Source: an uncultured Chitinophagaceae bacterium
GTDB taxonomy: Bacteria; Bacteroidota; Bacteroidia; Chitinophagales; Chitinophagaceae
Direction of reading: 5' to 3'
Length of the DNA stretch: 64,000 nucleotides
Assembly: GCA_937907395.1 (NCBI GenBank)
Contig: CALCII010000013.1
Coordinates: forward strand, 372,001 to 436,000
The notes beneath the pieces were generated by a model that saw nothing but the letters and a program-made list of their open reading frames with translations, ran no database searches and was not told where the DNA came from. Numbering within the stretch: the stretch's first letter is position 1; each line of letters starts with the position of its first letter. The position numbers and the translations under genes were made by a program. This document shows positions 1 to 7,509 of the stretch, one piece after another.

Positions 1-288
1 TTTGGCAACAGATTGTTGTACAGACCGTACATCAAACAGATAAACTTTGATTTTTTGGTCTACCATTAAAGAGTCAAATGCCATCATGGCGCCTTCAGCA
101 AAATCAAGGCCCGGCAGTAAGTGGCGGGGCATCTGGTTGCTGAATTTATAAGTTGTTCCGTTGAAAGATGAGTCCAGGTAAAGATTGGCAAATACACCGA
201 TCCTGTACGTCTTTCCTGTATCCGCTTCCTGTGCAAAGGAAACCTGGAACAGGCATACGAAGACAAGTAATGTCAGAATCTTTTTCAT
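1..288 (-). CDS. Secreted binding-protein-like protein, 3' part outside the window
   Basis: The first 96 codons are visible, from ATG at 288; the gene runs off the left edge. The start MKKILTLLVFVCLFQVSFAQ is a clear Sec signal peptide. The mature part (RIGVFANLYLDSSF, then LLPGLDFAEGAMMAFDSL and KVYLFDVRS) resembles the N-terminal lobe of type 1 periplasmic-binding-fold proteins: a beta strand naming an internal state, a helix with a bound-ligand loop, then a second strand. The gene follows guaA by 14 bases on the same strand and may be cotranscribed with it. The family call is by general resemblance only; full length and any second domain (LysM is one possibility) cannot be seen. Confidence 0.5.
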   Translation of the reverse strand, partial: MKKILTLLVFVCLFQVSFAQEADTGKTYRIGVFANLYLDSSFNGTTYKFSNQMPRHLLPGLDFAEGAMMAFDSLMVDQKIKVYLFDVRSVQQSVAK

Positions 289-302
289 GTTCGTAAAGAT
301 GT

Positions 303-1838
303 TTATTCCCATTCAATCGTTGCAGGAGGCTTGCTGCTGATGTCATAGACCACACGGTTAATGCCTCTTACTTTGTTGATGATTTCATTCGAAATATGTG
401 CCATAAAATCATAAGGCAGACGTGCCCAGTCGGCCGTCATGCCGTCTACAGATGTTACGGCACGCAAGGCAAGTGTGTATTCATACGTACGTTCATCGCC
501 CATTACACCCACGCTCTGTACCGGTAGCAGCATGGCGCCTGCCTGCCATACTTCATCATAGAGTTTATATTCTTTGAGCCCATTGATGAAAATGGCATCA
601 GCTCTCTGCAAAAGGTCCACTTTTTCTGCTGTGATTTCACCTAAGATACGAATAGCCAAGCCTGGTCCGGGGAACGGATGGCGATTTAACAATTCATCAG
701 GAATGCCGAGTTCTCTTCCCACTTTCCGCACTTCATCTTTAAATAAATAACGGAGTGGTTCCACCAATTCCAGTTTCATGGTGTCTGGTAATCCACCCAC
801 ATTGTGATGTGATTTAATCGTAACGGAAGGCCCATGTACAGATACACTTTCAATCACATCGGGATAAATCGTTCCTTGTCCCAATAATTCGGCGCCTTCA
901 ATTTTATGGGCTTCTCTATCGAATACTTCAATGAAAGTAGCACCAATTATTTTTCGTTTTTCTTCGGGGTTGGATTTGCCTGCCAGTTTAGTATAAAAAT
1001 GCTCACGGGCATCCACACCCGTAACATTCAAACCCAGCCGTTGATAAATATCCAGCACTTGTTGAAATTCATTCAGGCGTAGTACACCGTTATCAACAAA
1101 AATACCATGCAGGTTACTTCCCACTGCTTTATGAATGAGTGTTGCCGCAACTGTTGAATCAACACCGCCGCTCAATCCCATAATAACTTTGCGATTCCCG
1201 ATTTGTTGTTTCAATGCTGCTACTGTTTCCTGTACAAAAGAAGCAGGTGTCCAGTCGGCTTTGCATCCGCATATTTCAATTAAGAAATTGCGAATGATTT
1301 TCTTTCCTTCTGTGGAATGATATACTTCCGGATGAAATTGTAATCCATACAAAGGATGTATGGTTTTATTGTTACTTCTGAAACCGGCAACAGGGATCGA
1401 ATCGGTAACTGCAGTAATTTCAAAACCTTCCGGAATTTCAAGGATGCTGTCGCCATGGCTCATCCATACTTGCGATGCATCACTCAAATCATCGAAAAGG
1501 GTATCGCCCACTTTTTTATGCAGTGTGGCCCGGCCATATTCTCTTTTCTCACTTTTTTCAACTCTGCCGCCAAATTGTTTTGCTGTTAGCTGAGCACCAT
1601 AACAAATGCCTAACACCGGCAGTGACTTAGTCAGCAGTTCCACATCCACATGCGGGGCATTGGGATCATTTACTGAAAAAGGGCTTCCGGAAAGAATAAT
1701 CCCTTTCAGGTATTCATCTTTTACAATGGGTTTGTGAAATGGAACAATCTCACAATAAACATTGCATTCCCTTACTGCCCGGGCTATCAGTTGAGTGTAT
1801 TGCGATCCGAAATCGAGGATTAAAATCTTCTCTGTCAT
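303..1838 (-). CDS. guaA: GMP synthase (glutamine-hydrolysing)
   Basis: Converts XMP to GMP with glutamine as nitrogen donor, the last step of guanine nucleotide synthesis. From ATG at 1838 the protein has 511 residues, normal for GuaA. The class I glutamine amidotransferase domain fills the first 190 residues with triad Cys79 (GICYGAQ), His169 and Glu171 (QFHPEV). The ATP pyrophosphatase domain follows with its P-loop SGGVDS at 223-228, and the C-terminal dimerisation domain ends in KPPATIEWE as in the family. An upstream in-frame extension of 15 codons is rejected because MTEKILILDFG matches family starts. The gene is divergent from the DUF2807 gene at 2047. Confidence 0.97.
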   Translation of the reverse strand: MTEKILILDFGSQYTQLIARAVRECNVYCEIVPFHKPIVKDEYLKGIILSGSPFSVNDPNAPHVDVELLTKSLPVLGICYGAQLTAKQFGGRVEKSEKREYGRATLHKKVGDTLFDDLSDASQVWMSHGDSILEIPEGFEITAVTDSIPVAGFRSNNKTIHPLYGLQFHPEVYHSTEGKKIIRNFLIEICGCKADWTPASFVQETVAALKQQIGNRKVIMGLSGGVDSTVAATLIHKAVGSNLHGIFVDNGVLRLNEFQQVLDIYQRLGLNVTGVDAREHFYTKLAGKSNPEEKRKIIGATFIEVFDREAHKIEGAELLGQGTIYPDVIESVSVHGPSVTIKSHHNVGGLPDTMKLELVEPLRYLFKDEVRKVGRELGIPDELLNRHPFPGPGLAIRILGEITAEKVDLLQRADAIFINGLKEYKLYDEVWQAGAMLLPVQSVGVMGDERTYEYTLALRAVTSVDGMTADWARLPYDFMAHISNEIINKVRGINRVVYDISSKPPATIEWE

Positions 1839-1845
1839 GGTGGAG

Positions 1846-1853
1846 CGAAGGTA
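1846..1853 (-). promoter_or_regulatory. Possible -7 box for guaA
   Basis: On the minus strand this reads TACCTTCG, one base from the Bacteroidota -7 consensus TAnnTTTG, and lies 7 bases before the guaA start codon. No convincing -33 TTTG is seen at the usual distance. Confidence 0.3.
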
Positions 1854-2046
1854 ACAAAAAGGGAGGAGGGGGCAGAGGCCCAAAACCCACAGCCCGTTAA
1901 AAAAACCTTTTCATTTATGACGGGTACTTATTATTTTTACACCGTTCCTGCTTTAACCACACTTTTTCGGGGAACTGTAACCAAACGCCTGTTTGCGGCG
2001 TCTGATCTTTGCTGTTTACCCTTTTCTTAAGTCTAAAACTGAAAAC

Positions 2047-2775
2047 ATGTTTACAAAACAATTTTTTGCAGCTGTTTTATTGATAACAGTTGTAGCGGGA
2101 ACGAGCTCTTGCCGCTGGCGTTCTGTAAGAGGAAACGGAGTGGATGCTACGGATGTACGTAACGAAGGTTCTTTCCATTCGGTTAAATCGTCTGGTGCAT
2201 TCGATGTTTACCTTACGCAAGGGGAAGGCAGCCAGGTGAAAATTGAAGCAGAAGAGAACCTGATGAAGTATATCATTACCGAAGTGAAGGAGGGGGTGCT
2301 GGTGATTAAAGTAAGAAAAGGAATTAACCTGCGGCCGAAACACGATATGAAAGTGTATGTTACTGCACCGAAATTTAAACGGATTGAAATTGCAGGTAGT
2401 GGCAATATTGTGGCTCAATCAAAGCTTAGTTCAACTGATGGTATCACAATGTCCATTGCCGGAAGCGGAGATATAAAAGTCCCGGATGTGGATGCTCCTA
2501 AACTGGAAGTGCGTATTGCCGGAAGCGGTAAAGCAGAGGCAAATGGATTAACACGTGATGTGGAAGTGCATGTGGCGGGAAGTGGTGATGTTCATTTCAA
2601 AGATCTGAAGTCGGAAAATGCAGAAATTCATATCGCAGGAAGCGGCAATGTTTGGGTGTATTGCAGCCAAACGCTTGATGTACATATTGCCGGTGGGGGA
2701 GATGTGCATTATGGAGGTAATCCTGTGAATGTAAAACAAAAGATTGCCGGTAGCGGTAACTTAATAAAAGAATAA
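2047..2775 (+). CDS. DUF2807 (head GIN domain) putative lipoprotein
   Basis: Exported 242-residue protein with an N-terminal hydrophobic segment (FFAAVLLITVVAG) followed by SSC, which could be a lipidated cysteine although the lipobox is not canonical. The mature part is the DUF2807 or head-GIN domain, often labelled adhesin-like; its function is unknown. Seven copies of [IV]AG[SG]G followed by N, D or K recur about every 17-24 residues from roughly residue 114 to the C terminus, as expected for turns of a right-handed beta-helix. ATG at 2047 is chosen over an upstream in-frame start because it leads directly into the signal sequence. Downstream lies a strong terminator. Confidence 0.8.
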   Translation: MFTKQFFAAVLLITVVAGTSSCRWRSVRGNGVDATDVRNEGSFHSVKSSGAFDVYLTQGEGSQVKIEAEENLMKYIITEVKEGVLVIKVRKGINLRPKHDMKVYVTAPKFKRIEIAGSGNIVAQSKLSSTDGITMSIAGSGDIKVPDVDAPKLEVRIAGSGKAEANGLTRDVEVHVAGSGDVHFKDLKSENAEIHIAGSGNVWVYCSQTLDVHIAGGGDVHYGGNPVNVKQKIAGSGNLIKE

Positions 2776-2784
2776 AGCAAGCAA

Positions 2785-2819
2785 TAAAAAATCCCGCTCT
2801 TTGAAGCGGGATTTTTTAT
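2785..2819. terminator. Bidirectional intrinsic terminator
   Basis: Inverted repeat AAAAATCCCGC / GCGGGATTTTT with an 8-base loop and A/T tracts on both sides. It lies between the convergent DUF2807 gene and M14 peptidase gene and can serve both. Confidence 0.85.
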
Positions 2820-2891
2820 TTAAAATAGGTCGAACTTTTATTCTGAAGATTTGGTGTCAACAATCCATTGCTGATCTGTGGTTCTTTGGAT

Positions 2892-4616
2892 TTATTTAAC
2901 CCTGTACACCGGGTATCTCATATGCGCCGGTTCGTAATAAGGCGAGTTCTGGTAAATATAATACAACTGTGCACCTGCATTTTTTGCAAAAGCAGAATCG
3001 CTGTTTCTTTTTTGTTCCAGCTTTTGTTGTAGTGACGGATTTTGTTTGAGGTATTCTTCTGCAATATCTTCAAATACATAGGCACTGTATCCTTCTTTTT
3101 GTCCCAGTATGGGATCAAAGAAATTCCAGGTAAAATAACTGTCTTCTCCGGCAGGTTCCAGCACTTCCATCAGGAACCGGTTGGCAGGTTGATTCATGGG
3201 TATATACCAATCACCTTTCCGCAACTGTATTTTCTGAATCGAAGAACTTGTTTTTACTTCTGTGTTAATATGGTGCCCTTCATAGGGACGGGCTCCGCTT
3301 TTATAATCTTCAATCCGGTACACTTCAACTTCCATTAACGTATCTGCCGGTAACTTTTGCATCTGTACCCGGTTGATCTGCAACAACTCGGCAACCTTCC
3401 ACCAACCCTGCGGAAGAATGTAGGCTTTGGGTTTTTCAATCATATTTCTGGCAGTGAAAAAATTATAAAACTTAACCGTCTTTATAAACGGCTTGCTGCG
3501 GTCATAAAACAAACGTGGTAAAGATGAAATGCCACTTGGTTTATAAGTTGCTTCATAACCTTTGAATAACATTTCTGAGAAACGGTTTTTATCAACAACA
3601 AATCCCTGGGGGAACTGTGTTTGATTGATCTGCTCCTGTATTTGTGTTGATCGTATATTTTTAATCGTTGAGGCATTTGTTGATGCAAATTCAACCAGGC
3701 TTTGCATGAATTTATACGTAGCATCCACTCTTTGTACATACGGTTTCAGCATATGCGTTTCGGGAACAAATGAGAATGTATTCCAGCTGGCGGCATAACC
3801 ACTGCTGTAACGGGGGCTGTCCCAATAAGCGTTCCATCCGTTTTCAGGTTTATCGCCAAAATTGTTCACGTAAGGAATCAGGTCATAGCCCTTTTGCTGC
3901 ATGGATTTATATAAAGCCGGTTCAAATTGTTCATTGAGATAAGTTCCCATCTTGCCGCCCAGTTTGTTGTGCTGTGTGGTGAGTAAGGTCATCACATGCT
4001 GGTAATCGGCACCGTTACTTACGTGGTTGTCAATAAAAATATCCGGGTTTACAAAATGAAATATTGCAGCAAAGCTTCTTGCTTCCCTGGAATCGCTTTT
4101 GATGAAATCACGGTTAAGGTCCAGGTTTTGCGAATTGCCCCGGCTGCCTTTTTCTGTTGGGCCATTCTGGTCAATCCGGTTATAGGGACTTCTGTTCAAG
4201 CTTCCGCCGATATTGTAAACAGGAATGATTGCCAGGATAATATTTTCGGGTAGTTTCTTTTTACCGCTTACAATATCTTTTGTGAGTAAAAGGCAGGCAT
4301 CAATACCATCTGGCTCGCCGGGATGGATGCCGTTATTGATAAGTATGACTACTTTATTTTTTTGTTTCCATAGCTCCGGGTTAAAACTCTGGTCGCTGCT
4401 GATAAGTACAAGATGCAATGGTACACCTGCGTCACTAAGGCCCATTTGTTTCATTTGTACAATAGGGGATTGTTTGTCCAGCTGTTGGTACAATTGAATG
4501 GCCTCCTGGTAGGTAACGGTTTCTTCTCCGGCAGAGGTTTCAAATCTTGTTTGTGGTAGTTGAGCATTGGCTGTTACTGTAAAGGCAGCAAGTAACAGGA
4601 TCAGAAATTGTTTCAT
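2892..4616 (-). CDS. Secreted M14-family zinc carboxypeptidase-like protein
   Basis: A 574-residue exported protein starting with signal peptide MKQFLILLLAAFTVTANA. The M14 metallopeptidase domain is recognisable: HPGE (His98 and Glu101, zinc ligands), LDLNRDF around 165-171, and FIDNH with His198 as third zinc ligand. VPETHML in the middle could hold the general base glutamate. M14 enzymes remove C-terminal residues from peptides or hydrolyse related amides in the periplasm. The roughly 270 residues after the catalytic core have no family I recognise. It is transcribed alone, between terminators at 2785 and 4639. Substrate cannot be inferred. Confidence 0.85.
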   Translation of the reverse strand: MKQFLILLLAAFTVTANAQLPQTRFETSAGEETVTYQEAIQLYQQLDKQSPIVQMKQMGLSDAGVPLHLVLISSDQSFNPELWKQKNKVVILINNGIHPGEPDGIDACLLLTKDIVSGKKKLPENIILAIIPVYNIGGSLNRSPYNRIDQNGPTEKGSRGNSQNLDLNRDFIKSDSREARSFAAIFHFVNPDIFIDNHVSNGADYQHVMTLLTTQHNKLGGKMGTYLNEQFEPALYKSMQQKGYDLIPYVNNFGDKPENGWNAYWDSPRYSSGYAASWNTFSFVPETHMLKPYVQRVDATYKFMQSLVEFASTNASTIKNIRSTQIQEQINQTQFPQGFVVDKNRFSEMLFKGYEATYKPSGISSLPRLFYDRSKPFIKTVKFYNFFTARNMIEKPKAYILPQGWWKVAELLQINRVQMQKLPADTLMEVEVYRIEDYKSGARPYEGHHINTEVKTSSSIQKIQLRKGDWYIPMNQPANRFLMEVLEPAGEDSYFTWNFFDPILGQKEGYSAYVFEDIAEEYLKQNPSLQQKLEQKRNSDSAFAKNAGAQLYYIYQNSPYYEPAHMRYPVYRVK

Positions 4617-4638
4617 ATTGCAAAATACCTATAAAAGA

Positions 4639-4667
4639 AAAAGAGATTGCTTGTGGCAATCTCTTTT
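4639..4667 (-). terminator. Intrinsic terminator after the endonuclease gene
   Basis: Perfect 12-bp inverted repeat AAAAGAGATTGC / GCAATCTCTTTT with a 5-base loop, followed on the minus strand by a T-rich stretch; it ends the gene at 4689-5825. Confidence 0.85.
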
Positions 4668-4688
4668 ATATGAATGGATCAGATTACA

Positions 4689-5825
4689 TTATTGTATGAT
4701 AACCGGTTTGGTGATGATGCCATCCTTGGTCTGAATCTTCAGGATGTACATACCCGGGTTGATTTCATAAACAGGAATAGTGGCACTCATTTGACCTGAT
4801 GGCAGTAGTTGTTGTTTCAGTACACGTCCGGTGAGATCAATAACCTGTAATTGTACCTGTTGCATAAATGCTTTTTCAAGTCGTACAGCAATTACATGAT
4901 TTGTTACGGGGTTGGGGTAGATGGTTACTCCACGAAGGGCTACATGATCCACATCATTAATACCGGTAGCAGTGATATAACCTGTACAGCTCCAGATGGT
5001 GTAAACCCATTCCGGATGATCTACAAAGGGGTTACGGTTTTTCTGATAAACAAAAATAGAATCGTTCCGCTTTCTTTCTTTATCACTTACAGGATCCTGA
5101 ATATGCCACTTGTAAAGGAGTTTTACATACCATGCATCGAATGATGGGTATTGAGTTCCATCTAACACATCATTGGCATTCCCATTGCCTTGCCAACCTG
5201 CAATGAGATTATCATAACGAACCGACATATAAAGCTGTGCTCTTGCGAAGTCGCCTTTGTATTCATTGATCGGTTCAAAAACAGTAGAAGAGAACCCTAA
5301 TCCAGCTACCGGTGTACCTAGTTTTCCTCCATTTAAAGAAGTCCAGCTTGGAGTAGCAACTTCACCGTACGGGTTATTATCTCTCATACCATTCACTTTC
5401 CCGTCTGTAGGGAAAATATGGTGAATGTCGGATACCATCGGACTATTTTTTGCGAACCAGCTTTGGGGAAAGGAATGTTCCCTGTTGTAACAATCCCCTT
5501 CTTTCCCGTAGGTTCCGCACTGGTCAGTTATAAAAGTAAATGTATAAGGCTCTGCTCCTGTAGGATTATCACTATACATGTCCCATACAATGGTTGCAGT
5601 ATTAGCATCATTACGACGGGCATCTGTTTTTAAATAAGTAGTCCATAAGTCATCATATGTAATAACAACTGTATTCTTCGATATAACATTATACAGTGCC
5701 GTCTTCAATGACCCGCAAGTTTGGTTTGTGATGGTGCTGTAATAAGTAGGGGGGAGATTTCCCTGTGCAAATGAGGTTTCAAGAATGGCAAAAAAGGCAA
5801 TCGCTGTAAATAAATGGCTCTTCAT
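4689..5825 (-). CDS. Secreted endonuclease I-family nuclease with T9SS sorting domain
   Basis: A 378-residue protein with a signal peptide (ending ETSFA), an endonuclease I (EndA/NucM, His-Me finger) domain over about residues 25-290 containing REHSFPQSWF and HHIFPTDG motifs, and a C-terminal type A T9SS sorting domain (IYPNPV, DLTGRVL, PGMYILKI, about 300-378). It should be exported through the outer membrane and cut DNA or RNA outside the cell, for defence or nucleotide scavenging. The ATG at 5825 is preferred to the adjacent upstream TTG. The start lies just past the rpsT terminator, so it either has its own promoter in that short gap or relies on readthrough. Confidence 0.9.
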   Translation of the reverse strand: MKSHLFTAIAFFAILETSFAQGNLPPTYYSTITNQTCGSLKTALYNVISKNTVVITYDDLWTTYLKTDARRNDANTATIVWDMYSDNPTGAEPYTFTFITDQCGTYGKEGDCYNREHSFPQSWFAKNSPMVSDIHHIFPTDGKVNGMRDNNPYGEVATPSWTSLNGGKLGTPVAGLGFSSTVFEPINEYKGDFARAQLYMSVRYDNLIAGWQGNGNANDVLDGTQYPSFDAWYVKLLYKWHIQDPVSDKERKRNDSIFVYQKNRNPFVDHPEWVYTIWSCTGYITATGINDVDHVALRGVTIYPNPVTNHVIAVRLEKAFMQQVQLQVIDLTGRVLKQQLLPSGQMSATIPVYEINPGMYILKIQTKDGIITKPVIIQ

Positions 5826-5841
5826 CAATCAATAATTAAAA

Positions 5842-5872
5842 TTAAAAAAACCCATCTTGTGTAAGACGGGTT
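5842..5872 (-). terminator. Intrinsic terminator of rpsT
   Basis: Stem AACCCATCTT / AAGACGGGTT (one G-U pair on the transcribed strand) with a 4-base loop, followed on the minus strand by a run of seven T. Confidence 0.8.
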
Positions 5873-5899
5873 AGTATTTTGCATCTGTAAAAGTAAGAA

Positions 5900-6157
5900 T
5901 TACTTTGCTAAAGCGTTCACTTTTTTAGTGAGCTTACTTTTCAGGTTGGCTGCTTTGTTTTTGTGAATTACACCACGTTTCGCCAGTTTGTCGATCATGG
6001 AAGCAACTGATTTCAGTTTGTCTCCTGCTGCTGCAGCTTCATTCAGTTCTTTCAGATCACGGATAGCATTACGGGTTGTTTTTCCGTAATAACGGTTACG
6101 ATCTCTGCGTTTTGCACTTTGGCGAACATCCTTTTTGGTAGCCTTATGATTTGCCAT
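5900..6157 (-). CDS. rpsT: 30S ribosomal protein S20
   Basis: Primary 16S rRNA-binding protein that helps assemble the 30S body. The 85-residue, lysine- and arginine-rich, all-helical sequence (MANHKATKKDVRQS, then AKRGVIHKNKAANLKSKL) matches S20 over its whole length. It is transcribed alone with an exact -7 box 20 bases upstream and its own terminator. Confidence 0.96.
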   Translation of the reverse strand: MANHKATKKDVRQSAKRRDRNRYYGKTTRNAIRDLKELNEAAAAGDKLKSVASMIDKLAKRGVIHKNKAANLKSKLTKKVNALAK

Positions 6158-6176
6158 ATCTAAATTTTTCGGACGG

Positions 6177-6184
6177 CAAAGGTA
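6177..6184 (-). promoter_or_regulatory. -7 promoter box of rpsT
   Basis: Minus-strand TACCTTTG is an exact match to TAnnTTTG, 20 bases before the rpsT start. The -33 element is not obvious. Confidence 0.5.
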
Positions 6185-6266
6185 GGGGGAAAAATCAGAT
6201 TTCAGTGAATCTGCAACAGTTTTTTTCCTGATAATCTGCCTGTTTTTTGCATTTCTGCCAATTTTC

Positions 6267-7361
6267 TTAAAACTGTTTCGTCTTCAATTCCATAACCCGG
6301 CTATAAGAAGCATTAATCCTGGCCATAGGAATCCGGCCGCTCAACACCAGTTTTTTAATAATCGCATGAACGTTGGAAGGGCTGTAATCCTTCACTCCCC
6401 GTATATTATTACTGAACATCAGTACATCCACGCCGGCATCCAGCGCCAGGAAAATCGATTCTTCCAGGCTGTAATGGTCGCTGATTGCTTTCATCATCAT
6501 ATCATCGCTGAATACCACACCCTTGAATCCCAGCTGATTACGGAGTAGGCCGGTTAAAATCTTTTTAGATAAAGTGGCGGGCAGCTTGGATGAATCCAGT
6601 TGTGCATTTACAATATGGGCGGTCATAATGGCATCGGCGGTATTGGTTTTGAGCAAGTTGCGATAGGGCACCAGTTCCATAGGAGCCCAGGTGGTGGAGA
6701 CATCGGTAAGACCCAAATGGGTATCTTTTAGCGAACTTCCATGTCCCGGGAAATGTTTCAGCACGGTCTTGACACCAAAATAATGGTGGCTTTCAATGGT
6801 TATGGCTGCCTGTTCAGTAATCACTTCGGGATCGTTCGAAAAACAACGCTCCCTTGCACCGAGCACCGGACAGTTGGGATTGTAAATATCAACCACAGGG
6901 GCATAATTCAGGTTAATGCCAAGCCGGGAAAGGGTGTAAGCAATATTATCGGCGTAATATTTTGTGGTGTCTCCGTTGTTCATTGTGCCCAACCATTGTG
7001 CCGATGGCATCCTGGGAAATCCCAATTCAGGTTTCAACCTGTTTACAATCCCACCTTCCTGGTCAATACTTATAAATAAGGGATATGGTGCTGCTTTTTG
7101 AAATCCATTAATCAGCATCCATAAACTATCGGCTGTTTTAACGGTACTCAGATTTCTGCCATACAGTAAAATGCTCCCGATTTTGCCTTCGTTCACGGCT
7201 TTAAAAACGGCATCGCTGGAATCAATTCTGGTTCCATAAAATCCAAAAATGATCATTTGCCCGATTTTAAAATCCAGGCTGTCTTTTTCAGTAATTGCTT
7301 GTGCAAAAACCGGAAGCCCTATCCAGCAACAAAAGCCAGCCAACAAGAATAATTTCCTCAT
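6267..7361 (-). CDS. GH3 family beta-N-acetylhexosaminidase (NagZ-like), exported
   Basis: Glycoside hydrolase family 3 N-terminal domain protein of 364 residues, the short single-domain form used by NagZ-type beta-N-acetylglucosaminidases in peptidoglycan recycling. Seen: IDQEGG at 99-104, KHFPGHG at 202-208 with the downstream DTH at 213-215 (the NagZ acid/base loop), and FSDDMM near 284-289 carrying the nucleophile aspartate. Unlike cytosolic NagZ it begins with a signal peptide (MRKLFLLAGFCCWIGLPVFA), so it should act in the periplasm or at the outer membrane. ATG at 7361 is chosen over a start 10 codons upstream because it opens the signal peptide. Transcribed alone, divergent from sucA. 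Confidence 0.87.
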   Translation of the reverse strand: MRKLFLLAGFCCWIGLPVFAQAITEKDSLDFKIGQMIIFGFYGTRIDSSDAVFKAVNEGKIGSILLYGRNLSTVKTADSLWMLINGFQKAAPYPLFISIDQEGGIVNRLKPELGFPRMPSAQWLGTMNNGDTTKYYADNIAYTLSRLGINLNYAPVVDIYNPNCPVLGARERCFSNDPEVITEQAAITIESHHYFGVKTVLKHFPGHGSSLKDTHLGLTDVSTTWAPMELVPYRNLLKTNTADAIMTAHIVNAQLDSSKLPATLSKKILTGLLRNQLGFKGVVFSDDMMMKAISDHYSLEESIFLALDAGVDVLMFSNNIRGVKDYSPSNVHAIIKKLVLSGRIPMARINASYSRVMELKTKQF

Positions 7362-7453
7362 TTCATGAATTTGCGTGAAAGTACAAAACATAAAGAGTCT
7401 GGTACTTGTTATCGTCTAAAAGTTAAGTGAAAAGACTATGCATAATGGGGTGT

Positions 7454-7478
7454 TTTGAGTAAAAACCTCCGATATTTG
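7454..7478 (+). promoter_or_regulatory. Candidate promoter of sucAB
   Basis: TTTG at 7454-7457 and GATATTTG ending at 7478, separated by 17 bases from TTTG to TTTG. The -7 part departs from TAnnTTTG by one base of spacing. The sucA ATG is 31 bases further. Confidence 0.35.
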
Positions 7479-7509
7479 CGCATCAGTTTTTGCCTGAAGT
7501 TTACAGCAC

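Noticed and set aside
303..1883. Longer GuaA starting 15 codons upstream
   Set aside because: The extra N terminus has no family similarity and covers the likely -7 box; MTEKILILDFG is the family start.
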